A stretch of DNA of 64,000 nt from Mesodorylaimus sp. YZB2_4 (Eukaryota > Nematoda > Enoplea > Dorylaimida > Dorylaimidae), in NCBI GenBank assembly GCA_030248295.1, contig JASANH010000183.1, positions 558,001 to 622,000 of the forward strand, read 5' to 3'. The position numbers were made by a program, and so were the translations under genes. This document shows positions 1 through 10,473 of the stretch, piece by piece. Numbering within the stretch: the stretch's first letter is position 1; every line of letters starts with the position of its first letter. The notes beneath the pieces were generated by a model. That model searched no databases and was not told the DNA's origin. It saw only the letters and a list, made by a program, of their open reading frames with translations.

Positions 1-48
1 TGTCCGCAAATAAGGCGTGACTCGACTAGGATCCATTACTGGACCTAC

Positions 49-228
49 CGGCAGACTGACAAAACTTTGAGCATGACTCCAAAGTAGGGAAGTTATTATC
101 GTTCCCACCACACCCGTTGTACTGAAATGACTCGCACGCGCGACTTCTCGAATTGAAATAATAACGTGCGGTGGGTGATGCAGCACCACAGGTTGTTCCA
201 AAGTCACGTGCTAGTGAACATGTGTGCA
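49..228 (-). CDS. Exon: Kunitz domain 5 (six cysteines)
   Basis: The exon has 180 bases in phase 1-1, acceptor CATTTCAG and donor gtaggtcc. It encodes [40 protein letters not shown] and ESCSKFC, all six cysteines. P1 is Gly. The donor shows that the gene continues beyond the left edge. Confidence 0.9.
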
Positions 229-3200
229 CTGAAATGAAGGGATTGCCATCAGTCAAGGGGATGAGTTAAGCGAAGCAGTCAGAAATACCTCGCGTCGGGC
301 AGCAGTAGTAGCCTCGATTATTAGTGGTGCTGTAAGGAATGGTGATGGCCGAACAAGCGTAGTTGGCTGGGCAGTCATAGCCCACTGAACCAACACTAGA
401 ACATGTTCTGAAACGGCCATTCTCCTCGTACGGTTGGCCATGGTCGGGGCATCCTGCAAAGAGGAAATCGAACGGTGACGAGCAATCTTGCTACTAATAT
501 TAGCATACAGCATCTCTATGCATACATCTTGTACTGCGCAGTGCGCTCTGCGGATAAAAGCTTACTGTATCTAAAGCAAAAGAACGTGTAGATAGAGTTA
601 CATACTGTATATATCTATAAGTAAGTGTACTGTGCAACTCTATACACAGTTGTGAATGCTAGGTACACGATATCAGATCAGCTGTATCAAAACTTTTAAC
701 CACAGGAGTTTGGTGCCAGTGCATGGCTGGCACGTAGCTGCTTAATATAAAGCCTCAGCTTTACAGTCACTGAGCCTGTACTCAGTACAGTGTATAGCAA
801 GCACAAATACTAAATATGGCTTGCTTTTGTAGTGATATATATTGTACAGCACTGCAGGCCACGATGAAGTATTGCCTTGCCAGAACCACTATCAAGTTCA
901 TTTCCACTTTATCAAGCCCACATCTGTTATACCTGAGAATCTACAGTAATCCTCGCAGTCCATTCTGGTCGCGAAATTATTGGAATTTCCATCGCAGCCA
1001 TTGTAGCGGAAGGTTTCGCATACACGAGTCAATGCATTGAAGAACCAACGGACAACTCGAGCGCCGGACAAACACGACGTGCCTGCATCAGCTTGTTCGA
1101 TCATGCAGCTTTGCACTGAAATTGAGCTGAACATTATCGCACGAGCAACTGACCACTACCATATAGCAGACCAGAAACACCAACTGGCGAATTGTGTGTA
1201 ACACTGTCATAGAAAACAAAGTGAGGCACGCTTACCCAACGTCGGGCAGCATAAGCCGGTCCCTTGATCATTGAAACAAAAATAATTCATTGGGCATGCC
1301 TGTTGCAGTCCATTTACAACGTCCATACGACCACACTCGATGTAGGAATCATCCGAGTTCCGAGCTGCTTTTCCAAATGGGCATGCAGGCTCAGCTAAAA
1401 AGGCTTGGCTGACGATGAGTCCCAAACAACTGCAGATGGATCCACTACAGCGTAAATACTGTGGGCGTCCAAAAATTACTGCTGTAAGGGGCATGCACTT
1501 GTTGATCCTCCTCTGTCGGTTAGAGTCCAGGTCAGGGATGATTGTGTTAGACCTATAATCACTCGCTAGCCCTCTTCCCACTCATTTTCAGTCAGCAAAA
1601 CGCTCACATACATTTTCTAGAAATGCAAAAAAAAGCACAGTTAGCTTCTTATAATTTTTTAATTTCAGAAAATTCTGTGGGAGCAAAATTTATAAAAGTT
1701 TTAATTTAGTAAGAGCCAGAAGATTTTACAAAAAAATTGGCTGGCTGGTGCTAATTTTTAGAAATAAAAATTAAATTGCAGCTGTCCCTTTAAACCCTGG
1801 ATAAGGGACAATTAAAGTCGTGAGCCCATAAGTTATGGACCCCATGTCTGACCCCATCGAAATCGTATTACTCCACGCCTACATATGCATATTGTGTCCT
1901 GAAGTTTGAAACAGCATACGAACCTAATACTGTTTGAGGAAGCAAGAAGATATAAAATATAGCATGTCTGCAAAAAAATATGATTTATGTGTTACGCACA
2001 ACTAACTTAAATTCCCTATTCTACTCCTCAGTGATATCACGCAGTTTGTAACTGAGCTTTTGGTGCAAAGGTGAGAAAAGGTGAGACAACGCAATCATCT
2101 CGCTGATTAAACCCTGCTAAATCTGGGTCCTTACGTTCAACATCTCTGCAGGCAGTATTGCAGGCGCCATACGATTCGAAGTTATTCAAATTGCCTTGGC
2201 ATCCGCTGTAAGTGAAGCGAACACAGTCGCCAATATTCACGTCGTAGTAATAGCGCGTTATTGAACCTGAGCAGGGCCCCGCAATACTAGGAAGCCGGCA
2301 TACGTATTCTGAAAAAGGCGGAAGAGTTCAAATTCAAGCAGATCCAAGTATTTTGATGTTGATTATACAATACTAGTTGACTCCGGAAGAGTATAGTTTT
2401 GTGAGACTGTCATTTACTAATCTTGTATCCATAAATTGGCATATTTTTTGCAACAATACTGTACTTTCTCTTACCTGCAGTTGGACAGCAATATCCATTT
2501 TGGCATTCGTACTTGGTCGGGCAATCCTCACTGCCGTCAGGAGGACATCGCGTTGGATCACCTCCACTATATCGAAGCGGATCACCAAGATTACATATGG
2601 CTAGAGGGGAAAATGATTCGTTATTTTTAATGTCAAACCCTGTGCCAGCGTCGTGGCTATGCGCGTATCTGGCATTCTTATGCCAGAGCATTGTAGAGAG
2701 GAAGATACTGGTTACTAGAGAAGATACTTTAGTGTATTCACTCCCTCTTGTCAAGACCACTGATCGAGAGCTTACCATGTTCTTAGCTTGTTGGAGTCAC
2801 CGTCACTTCTAGTGTCTTATTTTGTTCCAGTAACTTTCATGAACAACAGGAAAAAGTAGACCTTGGTCACCTCACAAAATTTTATTCCAGCCCTGAATTT
2901 TCCTACTTCAGATCGCTGTATTTATGGCCAACTCAAACTAGCGTGAGCCCTCAGAACTTCGCATGGTCACCTCACTGTGATCACTGTGCAGTGGGCGCTC
3001 ATGCACAGTCCTCAGAGGTCAGGACTAGCCGAGGGCAGCAAGTGAAGTGCACATGCGCGCAGCCCTATTTACTTTCCACAGTGTGTCTTTTCCATACGCC
3101 TTGCCCTGCTTGCCTCAGAGGTGCGCACAAATCGTCTAGTGACCGCTGTGGGTAAGTGTAACCCTCGCAGTCGGTGCGGGCCAGGGCGAGGGAGAAAGGA

Positions 3201-6200
3201 TTATCGTTCTTCCCTTGGGTTGATGTTTCAGCCGCCAGCGTCGTCACAAAGTCTCCCAAGCCCGCTAGGCGGACGATATACCCGCAACACTGAAAAGCGC
3301 AGTTCGATGATCACTGTACTCTGCGTATACTCTTCCCAATGAGACAGTCCGAGGCTACTGTGTGACACTACCTATCTTTACTGACTGTGAGAAAGGCTTG
3401 AATACTGACTCCCCGCAGCAGGTTACGACAACACTCTTGCTGTACTTACTTCTTGCACAGAATTGTCGGCAGTGCGCTTCAGTTATAAAATTGTTGAAGT
3501 TTCCACCAACGCCGTTGTAAGTGAACGAAATGCACATGCCTTGGGTGCCGTCATAATAGTATCTGCGTGGTCATCACCAAACTTCATAAACAGCAGGTTC
3601 GCATTCTTAATTTGATAAACTTTATAGGCAGAGTACATTGGACATTATTGGGCAGAAATAAGTACTATTATAACATAACATGTCCAACAAGTGGGTGTCG
3701 TGACTGAAATTTTTGGTGTCCTGATCGTAATCCTCATTGCATCATGGTTTAAAACGTCATTGGCATAGTTACAGGGACAAGAAGGAATATCCTAGTTTGT
3801 CAGGGGGGCATTGAAATTTTTAGTTTAACGCTAAAATGTTTATCACGACACTAGCTGTTTGCTTGAGCTGTGCTGCTTGTCACGAGGCTTGGCTATTATT
3901 AGTGACTCTATAACATATCAGGGGCATAAAGTTAGGCAGAGTCAAGAATAATCACAGCCAAGCTCACACCACGCTATGCGCCAGCCAGCACCCCTCAAGC
4001 CAACAAACAGAAAAATGTTCAGCCATCCCTTCTGACTGCTAGTTTAAAAAAATCGGTGTGATGCAAGACTCTCTCATAATTGGCTATGGTCCGGCACGCA
4101 CGCGTTGGAGAATTATGTACCGCATGTGCTTCGTGCCAATAGCATAAAATAATTTTGCGACATCGTTGTATAAGTAAAGAATATTAGACTTGTAAAATGG
4201 GGTTCCTTTTACGGTGAAACTTAAGAAAGCATGTTATTCAACAGTTGCTGCCCGCCCTCCCACCCTAGCACACCGCGCATACCTCGCCCCTGAGGAACAC
4301 TATGTATAGGGTGACGATGAATCTCATATCAGGGGCCATCCCCCCTGAACGCATGACGGCCACTTCTCGCGAGCCCCCTCAAATATGGTCGACCACTTCA
4401 GCCGTACCCCCCCCCCCCTTCCAAACGCAGTAAGGTGAAATGTTTCATCTTATGCTGTCTTGAGTTTGACAAGCCAAATCTTTTTTTGATTCATTGAGCG
4501 GATTTCTATTTTGTAAAAGCCTCCACAAACTTTTCCAACAACTTTCCCCCATATTTCTTAAAGTTTTGCGGGTTGGGGCGCGTCGCCCCAGTTGTCCATG
4601 GGACGTCCAATCATATTAGCTGGCCAGCAGTCATGATATGCTAAGCGAGGCTGTGAGGTGACTAGGAATAGGTTGGGATCCCGATCCTGATCCTGACATT
4701 GAGGCATTGGGATTCTGCTAATAATTATGATATGCATAAGCATAGTACACTCTGATCCATCATATCTGCGATGAAGCAGTAGCGATGAAGAGGCAACCAG
4801 CAAAATCGGCTCAAATCGATAATCATAGCAAAATTGATTTTGCTTAGCCCAGGCTAAACTTGCTGGACGCGGATCGAAATGCGAATGTACTCGTTAATTT
4901 CAGCTTATTTATAATGACTGAAACTCGACCTGATGAAAAGCTTAAAAAACCTGGATGACTAAAGTGTGCTTTAGTGACCAAAATAGACTCATCTCCTTCG
5001 CGTGTGCAAACCATGTACGACCTCAAACAAAAATTCCCGATCCCGATCCCGACCTGGCTTGCCCTGATCCCAAATACGGAAAAAGTGATGCCGACCTATC
5101 CCTAGAGGTGACCAGCTCTCACGGCAGGTCCCCTGTGTCTTCACTTGGAGCATCTTCACACGAAGGCATACTGGGTGAGAGGGGGCTTAGGCTTTGCTTA
5201 GGGACCTTCCCGACTGGTGTTCGAGGACAGTTTCCCAATACTCTACTCCTTGGGTGGGCGTCCGCCATTTGACAGTAGCAGGAGTGTCCCCAGAGCCAGG
5301 TGTCCAGAGCCAGTGTCAAGCTACAACTGCCGTCCTCCGTCGGATCAGAACCTTGGCCTCCCAGTCAGGGTTACCGGCCAGCAAGGCGGATCAACGCCTA
5401 CCAGCTGAGCCATCGCCTCCCAATTTTTCCCTTTCGGATCAGATACCATTCCAGGTTGGGAATAAGAGTCCTGATGAACCCGAAATTGCATTATCGAGAA
5501 TGAACGACCGAGGAGAAGAGAAGACAAAAAGTTTTGAAGGTTTGAGAGCGCACTTCTGGTGAAGATAAAAGGTGTTTTTTGTCATCAAAAGTTTGAAAAT
5601 TTTCTGCGGTCGACCAGACCCCTCCCCCCCCAACCACACCTGACCACTTTTTGCTACCCCCCCCCCCCCCCCCCCCCGTAGGCTGCGGTCGACCTTAATG
5701 GATGGCCCCTCACCCGTCGTTCAATAGCTGTGAACGCTGTACTTTACTGTCTGTACAAAGTATAGCAAGTCCGCTCCTTTGGCGCGCAGCAGCCAAAATG
5801 ACACATGAAGCTTGTGTGATATCTCGTTTTGAAAGTCGACTCACGATAAGCTGCTGGCCATGCGATAATGAGACTAAGCCTAAGCTTATTGTTAGAAACG
5901 AGAAGGAGCTACAGAGTACTGTAGTGTGAATGCACATGGCTATGTGTATGTATCAGCCAATTGTAAACGCAGTTCACCGCGGCTATTTCGATTAGGGTAC
6001 CTCCAAACATCGTGTAAGACACCACAATGCATCATGAACTCATGCTAATGTCAAAGGATGATATGATTGGCGATAAGTCAAATAAATCCATAGCTTAGCC
6101 AGGTGGTAAATTAGGTGAAACTATTCATAGTGCACCAACAGAGCTCTCCCCGATCGAGTCGAAACCGTGCCTGCATGTTACCTTTCGTCGTCGTAAACAT

Positions 6201-9200
6201 CTCCGAATCCTGCTGCTCGAGCCCCGCAGTAGGAACTTTTCGCGCGAGCCTATCTCTTAACATTGCAAAACAGTCATTCCGCCTGATTGACTGCGTGGTT
6301 GTATCGACTGTATTCTCACCTACGTAGTAGTGTTTCTCGTCCCCTGATCGTGAGGTACCTCCCATCTTAGTACGAGTCCTATATTCTTATTCTGGCAATA
6401 CCATGCTTTCTTAACTAATACCTCTTTTGCTGATGTATTCTCTGAAAACAAAGCTACTACATACCTGATCGATGGATCTGCGCCAGCTGCTAGTTGACCT
6501 TGGTCGGGCCCTGTTGGCAGTGTTCCAGGGTAGTTCACTCCACCTCGAACGCTGCATATGCTACCTACAGCAGGTGAATAGGAAATACATACGAACCATA
6601 ATAAAACTTCAGCAAAACACCTAGTCTGTGCAAAACAGTGCGAAATCAGTGCACTTGACCATAACTCCTAAATGTCAGGTTCGAACACTCAGAGATCATT
6701 CCTTCCTTACCTCTGCTTGGGCAGCAAATGTTATCATTGGAGCAGGCGAATCGAGCTGGACATGTTGGACTCGAGGTTGAACACGTCTGTCGCGAATATT
6801 GGCCAGTAGAACCAGGGACAGGCCGATAACTGGGACTTCCACGAAGGCATCCTTGAAAGCATGTAGGCCATGTAGGCAAGTGAAAAGTGCGAGCGGGATG
6901 TTAGGGGCCATCCATTAAGGTCGACCGCAGCCTACGGGGGGGGGGGGGGGGGCCCAGCAAAAAGTGGTCAGGTGTGGTTGGGGGGAGGGGTCTGGTCGAC
7001 CGCAGAAAATTTTCAAACTTTTGATGACAAAAAACACCTTTTATCTTCACCAGAAGTGCGCTCTCAAACCTTCAAAACTTTTTGTCTTCTCTTCTCCTCG
7101 GTCATTCATTCTCGATAATGCAATTTCGGGTTCATCAGGACTCTTATTCCCAACCTGGAATGGTATCTGATCCGAAAGGGAAAAGTTGTGGGGCGATGGC
7201 TCAGCTGGTAGGCGTTGATCCGCCTTGCTGGCCGGTAACCCTGACTGGGAGGCCAAGGTTCTGATCCGACGGAGGACGGCAGTTGTAGCTTGACACTGGC
7301 TCTGGACACCTGGCTCTAGGGACACTCCTGCTACTGTCAAATGGCGGACCCCCACCCAAGGAGTAGAGTATTGGGAAACTGTCCTCGAACACCAGTCGGG
7401 AAGGTCCCTAAGCAAAGCCTAAGCCCCCTCTCACCCAGTATGCCTTCGTGTGAAGATGCTCCAAGTGAAGACACAGGGGACCTGCCGTGAGAGCTAGTCA
7501 CCTCTAGGGATAGGTCGGCATCACTTTTTCCGTATTTGGGATCAGGGCAAGCCAAGTCGGGATCGGGATCGGGAATTTTTGTTTGAGGTCGTACATGGTT
7601 TGCACACGCGAAGGAGATGAGTCTATTTTGGTCACTAAAGCACACTTTAGTCATCCAGGTTTTTTAAGCTTTTCATCAGGTCGAGTTTCAGTCATTATAA
7701 ATAAGCTGAAATTAACGAGTACATTCGTAGTTTCGATCCGCGTATAGCAAGGTTAGCCTAGGCTAAGTAAAATCAGGTTTTGCTATCATTGTCGATTTGA
7801 GCCGATGTTGCTGGTTGCCCCTTGATCGCTACTGATTTATCGCAGAAACGATGGATCAGAGTGTTCCATGCCTATGCATATCATAATTATTAGCAGAATC
7901 CCGATGCCTCAATGTCAGGATCAGGATCAGGATCGGGATCGGGATTGGGATCCCAGCCTACCCCTAGTCACCTCTTAGCCTCGCTTATCATATCATGACT
8001 GCTGGCCAGCTAATATGATTGGGAGTTCCATGGAGAACTGGGCCGACGCGCCCCAACCCGCAAAAATTTTTTAAAAAATATGGGGAAAAATTGTGGGAAA
8101 AGTTTGTGGAGGCTTTTACAAAATAGAAATCCGCTCCATGAATCAGAAAAAGATTTGTCTTCGAAGGAGAGGGCACCTTGTCAAGCTCAAGACAGCATAA
8201 GATGAAACAAATCACCTTACTGCGTTTGGAAGGGTGGGGGGGGAATGGCTGAAGTGGTCCACCATTTTTGAGGGGGTTCGCAAGAAGTGGTCGGCATGCG
8301 GTCAGGCGTGAGGGGGTCAAGAAATCGAGATTTTGTGCGGTCGACCTTTATGGATGGCCCCTAATCTGTGAAATGACGTATTTCTGGCCGTAAAAAATGA
8401 GTCAAATCATGCACAGACATGCGACTTCCACGCGCTTGGCCCTGCGGCTCTGGGCTCTGGCTCAAGTCCGCGAGAGGCTCCAGCTCATGTATTTCTGAGT
8501 GGTTCTGACTAAAACAAACCATTCAAAGGAAGGTTCCAATCATGGGCGGAAACAAAATGCATGTAGTTCAGACTAGGAGATATGGTGTTACAAGCCGCTA
8601 TTGTAAAAGGTTTGCGGAGCACTCCTAGAAATAAAGTACCCGAAGTTTTACAGGAGATACCTGTCTGGCAATAGCTCTCGCACTGACTCTGTGTCAGGAA
8701 ATTGTTGGCGTTTCCACCAATTCCTCGGTAGACGAACGGCTCACATCGATTATTCACACTGTTGTAAAAATATCGAGTCGACGGAAGGATGCTACCGCCG
8801 AATCTGCCTTGGTCGCTCGGCATCGCACAAGCCCATCCTTGAATCACCATGAAAGGAAGTGGCTGTCAGTGCATGCAGCACCTTCGACGCCGGGCTAGAG
8901 TACACTCATACCTCGACTTGGACAGCAGTAGGTCACCGATCCACCACATGCAGCCGTGCCAGTGCCAGCAACAGGTGCTGGGTTGCATATGCAGTCGTAG
9001 AGCAATGTTGCCATGCATGCATCGTCACTGCCCCCGCATTGCCTATCATTACCATTGGCATCTCGTAGTTTGGGAAACGGGCCGTTGGTTGGACATTGAC
9101 CTAAAAAAGGACCTTCTGATTCACCAAACGCAGATTAAAATATCATGCGAAAAAGCATATGGATGGAGCACCAAATGACACTTTCTCTGGCACATGCCGA

Positions 9201-9906
9201 ACAACCATTGCTACACTTGCCAACAGGAACTGTCGGACAGCACAAACGTACCATCCAGAATACAAATCGGTCCATCTTTAGTCGGATGTGGTGGTCGATT
9301 ATTTGGGCACACGCAAACACCACTCGGTGTGCACACAGTGCCTGGCCAGACGGCTTCGCATTGCGCAGTATATTGACAATCAGTTTGACCAGGATTGACC
9401 TCTGAAAAAGAGCAAGCCTGACAATGAGTTGAAATATGGGTGAGGGCCGAAGCAGATGATTCTGAATGGTCTTTCGCGGTCATATGATGCTTTAAAATCC
9501 CTCAAATTTTGATTAGCGTCGCGGAAAAACATGATAGGAATTTGAAGTGCTGCTGTAAGCTGACATTGGGACATCACCATAAGGATGTCCCAATTTCTAC
9601 TTACACTGCCTCGCAACTACAAAAGGGGAGCGACCGTGCTCAGTAGCAATAAACGCAGATATGGGTTCACAGTAGTAGCAATCAAAGGTCACCAGAATCA
9701 AGTGCCAAGAAAGCTAGGTGGCGTTGTGTTGCTCAGCCTGCAATCAGGGCTTGAGGGCAAGTTAACAATCTTACTTCTCCAACAAAATCCGCTCAGGCTG
9801 ACAAATCCAGACATGCATGTGCACCGTTTTAGACTGGAGCAAATGGCACCACCATCGTAGGTTTGGCAGTCGATATTCTCGTTGCATGGAAGGCCAACAA
9901 CCGGCC
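49..9906 (-). CDS. Secreted multidomain EB / lustrin / Kunitz protein (3' part of gene, partial at both ends)
   Basis: At least 13 exons on the minus strand were recovered by splice signals and phase: 9775-9906 and 9252-9401 (EB modules), 8912-9100 (lustrin 1), 8661-8837 (Kunitz 1), 6711-6851 (lustrin 2), 6465-6564 plus 3450-3562 (Kunitz 2, split), 2475-2600 (lustrin 3), 2135-2308 (Kunitz 3), 1236-1394 (lustrin 4), 933-1115 (Kunitz 4), 289-453 (lustrin 5), 49-228 (Kunitz 5). Apart from the split Kunitz, every exon starts with two and ends with one base of a codon (phase 1-1), so modules can be shuffled in frame. The order EB-EB-(lustrin-Kunitz)x5 is seen directly. From family knowledge such proteins are secreted, disulfide-rich extracellular or cuticle proteins, some of which inhibit serine proteases. 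I found no signal peptide or start codon upstream of 9906, and the last exon ends in a donor pointing off the left edge. An inhibitory role is doubtful because no Kunitz domain has Lys or Arg at P1. Confidence 0.85.
289..453 (-). CDS. Exon: lustrin-type cysteine-rich domain 5
   Basis: The exon has 165 bases in phase 1-1, acceptor TTTGCAG and donor gtatttct. It reads [17 protein letters not shown], then [11 protein letters not shown] and GYYCCPTRG. It precedes the last Kunitz exon in the window, keeping the lustrin-Kunitz alternation. Confidence 0.85.
933..1115 (-). CDS. Exon: Kunitz domain 4 (six cysteines)
   Basis: The exon has 183 bases in phase 1-1, acceptor AATTTCAG and donor gtataac. 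It is a full Kunitz domain: [52 protein letters not shown]. The residue after C2 is Leu, which would suit chymotrypsin- or elastase-like targets if the domain is inhibitory at all. Confidence 0.9.
1236..1394 (-). CDS. Exon: lustrin-type cysteine-rich domain 4
   Basis: The exon has 159 bases in phase 1-1, acceptor CTTTTTAG and donor gtaagc. It reads [20 protein letters not shown], then [11 protein letters not shown] and GLCCPTLG. The open frame extends upstream through the acceptor, but that extension breaks the phase rule of the gene and is not counted as coding. Confidence 0.85.
2135..2308 (-). CDS. Exon: Kunitz domain 3 (six cysteines)
   Basis: The exon has 174 bases in phase 1-1, acceptor TTTTTCAG and donor gtaagg. 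All six cysteines are present: [38 protein letters not shown] and GACNTAC. The residue after C2 (P1) is Ser, so trypsin inhibition is not expected. Confidence 0.85.
2475..2600 (-). CDS. Exon: lustrin-type cysteine-rich domain 3
   Basis: The exon has 126 bases in phase 1-1, acceptor CCCCTCTAG and donor gtaagaga. It reads [15 protein letters not shown], then [20 protein letters not shown] and CCPTA, a compact and typical lustrin repeat. Confidence 0.85.
3450..3562 (-). CDS. Exon: Kunitz domain 2, C-terminal half
   Basis: The exon has 113 bases, acceptor CCACGCAG and donor gtaagtac. It reads [20 protein letters not shown] and ends EAHCRQFCA. Val replaces the fourth cysteine, matching the loss of the second cysteine in the other half, so this domain also lacks the C2-C4 disulfide. 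Confidence 0.75.
3563..4331. other. Intron sequence of Kunitz gene, no gene seen
   Basis: This is the first part of the intron splitting Kunitz domain 2. I see no exon with domain support on either strand, only AT-rich sequence up to the start of the inverted element at 4332. Confidence 0.5.
4332..5709 (-). mobile_element. Non-autonomous DNA element, copy A (inverted relative to copy B)
   Basis: The copy begins GGGGCCATCC and ends GGATGGCCCC. The nearly identical reverse-complemented copy is at 6904-8361. Both flanks are TCA, a possible 3-bp target duplication. The interior has a long poly-C tract near 5660 and a pol III-like A box / B box pair on the minus strand at about 5338-5412. Open frames inside are preserved between copies only because the copies are recent; they match no transposase I recognise. 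The terminus and 3-bp duplication would suit a PIF/Harbinger-like element, but the class is not established. Confidence 0.7.
6465..6564 (-). CDS. Exon: Kunitz domain 2, N-terminal half
   Basis: The exon has 100 bases, starts with two bases of a codon and ends with two (donor gtatgtag). It encodes a first Kunitz half, [15 protein letters not shown] then [16 protein letters not shown]. It joins in frame to the exon at 3450-3562, which begins with the last base of the Arg codon and continues YYYDGTQG. Leu replaces the second cysteine. The intron separating the halves is about 2.9 kb. Confidence 0.65.
6711..6851 (-). CDS. Exon: lustrin-type cysteine-rich domain 2
   Basis: The exon has 141 bases in phase 1-1, acceptor CTTTCAAG and donor gtaaggaa. 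It reads from [12 protein letters not shown] through [19 protein letters not shown], the usual C..G.P / CP..F.C / CCP lustrin pattern. It lies between two inverted copies of a 1.4 kb element. Confidence 0.8.
6904..8361 (+). mobile_element. Non-autonomous DNA element, copy B
   Basis: The termini are GGGGCCATCCATTAAGGTCG and its inverted complement near 8361. Flanks are TTA on the left and TAA on the right. A pol III A box (TGGCTCAGCTGG, 7197-7208) and a B-box-like GGTTCTGATCC (7257-7267) lie inside, so a tRNA-derived unit is embedded in the element. A poly-G run starts near 6937. The element sits in the intron between lustrin 2 and Kunitz 1. Confidence 0.7.
8661..8837 (-). CDS. Exon: Kunitz domain 1 (four-cysteine variant)
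   Basis: The exon has 177 bases in phase 1-1. The fold is clear from [20 protein letters not shown] and GGNANNF. The second cysteine (expected after SDQGR) is Phe, and the fourth (expected in YRG-x-GGN) is Ile. The C2-C4 disulfide next to the reactive loop is therefore missing, so a normal Kunitz inhibitory loop is unlikely. Confidence 0.8.
8912..9100 (-). CDS. Exon: lustrin-type cysteine-rich domain 1
   Basis: The exon has 189 bases in phase 1-1, acceptor TTTTTTAG and donor gtatga. The domain starts [11 protein letters not shown] and ends TYCCPSR, the hallmark CCP end of lustrin cysteine-rich repeats. It is longer than the other four copies, with extra cysteines in the middle (DDACMA, YDCICN). 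Confidence 0.7.
9252..9401 (-). CDS. Exon: EB module 2 of the Kunitz gene
   Basis: The acceptor is CTTTTTCAG and the donor gtacgttt; the exon is 150 bases in phase 1-1. The peptide is a better EB match than the preceding one: C-x6-C-x7-C with [17 protein letters not shown] following, then a terminal PICI. The reading frame continues past the donor for about 14 codons and then stops. Confidence 0.75.
9775..9906 (-). CDS. Exon: EB module 1 of the Kunitz gene
   Basis: The exon begins after a TTTTTTAG acceptor and ends before gtaagatt, with 132 bases in phase 1-1. The peptide has the EB-module spacing with cysteines in CNENIDC, GAICSS, RCTC and GFCW. EB modules are short cysteine-rich domains common in nematode secreted proteins, often next to Kunitz domains. 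It is the most 5' exon I can recognise; further 5' exons must exist. Confidence 0.7.
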
Positions 9907-10332
9907 CTAAAAAAGTGAAGCCATTAGAGACTTATTGCGATGTGAATGATGATAGACTGGCTTGTCACATTGTGTGTGTACAGATGGAATCCTCAAAGCG
10001 CTTATGACTTATACAGTGCTGACTCCTGAAGGTGTTGTTGCAGTTGGAAGATAGTTATGAGAGAACTGGGTTACCATAGCTGACAGTGGATGGGATGGTA
10101 ACTAGTGCTCTATTTGACTAACAGATCCTTGGATTGTGATTAGAAGAGCAGACACGATATTTGCCGCACTTCAACAGTCTGCAGCAGCAAAAAGAGAAGC
10201 AGGTCTTTGGCAGAATCACTTGAACACGGAAATTTTAAAGGGCCAAACATCCAGCCAGCGCGGCTTAAAAAAACTGATCGTCAGACAGCCTCAGGTGTGT
10301 GACGTAATATTCGGCCCTTGCATTCACAATCG

Positions 10333-10473
10333 GGTTTTAAAACGAAGAAATTCGACTTCGTTCCAATGGCTGGCGTAAGATGAACCGGAAGAAGACAAAT
10401 GATACTAAACAATTTACTAAATTTAGTAAGAGAAACAACAAATTCGAATGTTTTAATAAGACATTTGAAAAGT
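10333..10473. repeat. 141-bp dispersed repeat, copy 1
   Basis: The segment starts with a TTTTAAAACGAAGAAATTCG stretch, which forms a small AACGAAG / CTTCGTT hairpin, and ends TTTGAAAAGT. A copy of identical length, differing at roughly one base in ten, lies in the same orientation at 11229-11369. Confidence 0.75.

Noticed and set aside
1395..1581. Upstream extension of the lustrin 4 frame, with cysteines resembling an EB end
   Set aside because: The phase rule of the gene and a good acceptor place the exon start at 1394; the extension lacks a full domain and a matching donor.
4955..5562. Open frames in copy A and their mirror in copy B as a conserved protein
   Set aside because: They are preserved only because the two element copies are almost identical; the composition is not protein-like, and a tRNA-derived segment overlaps them.
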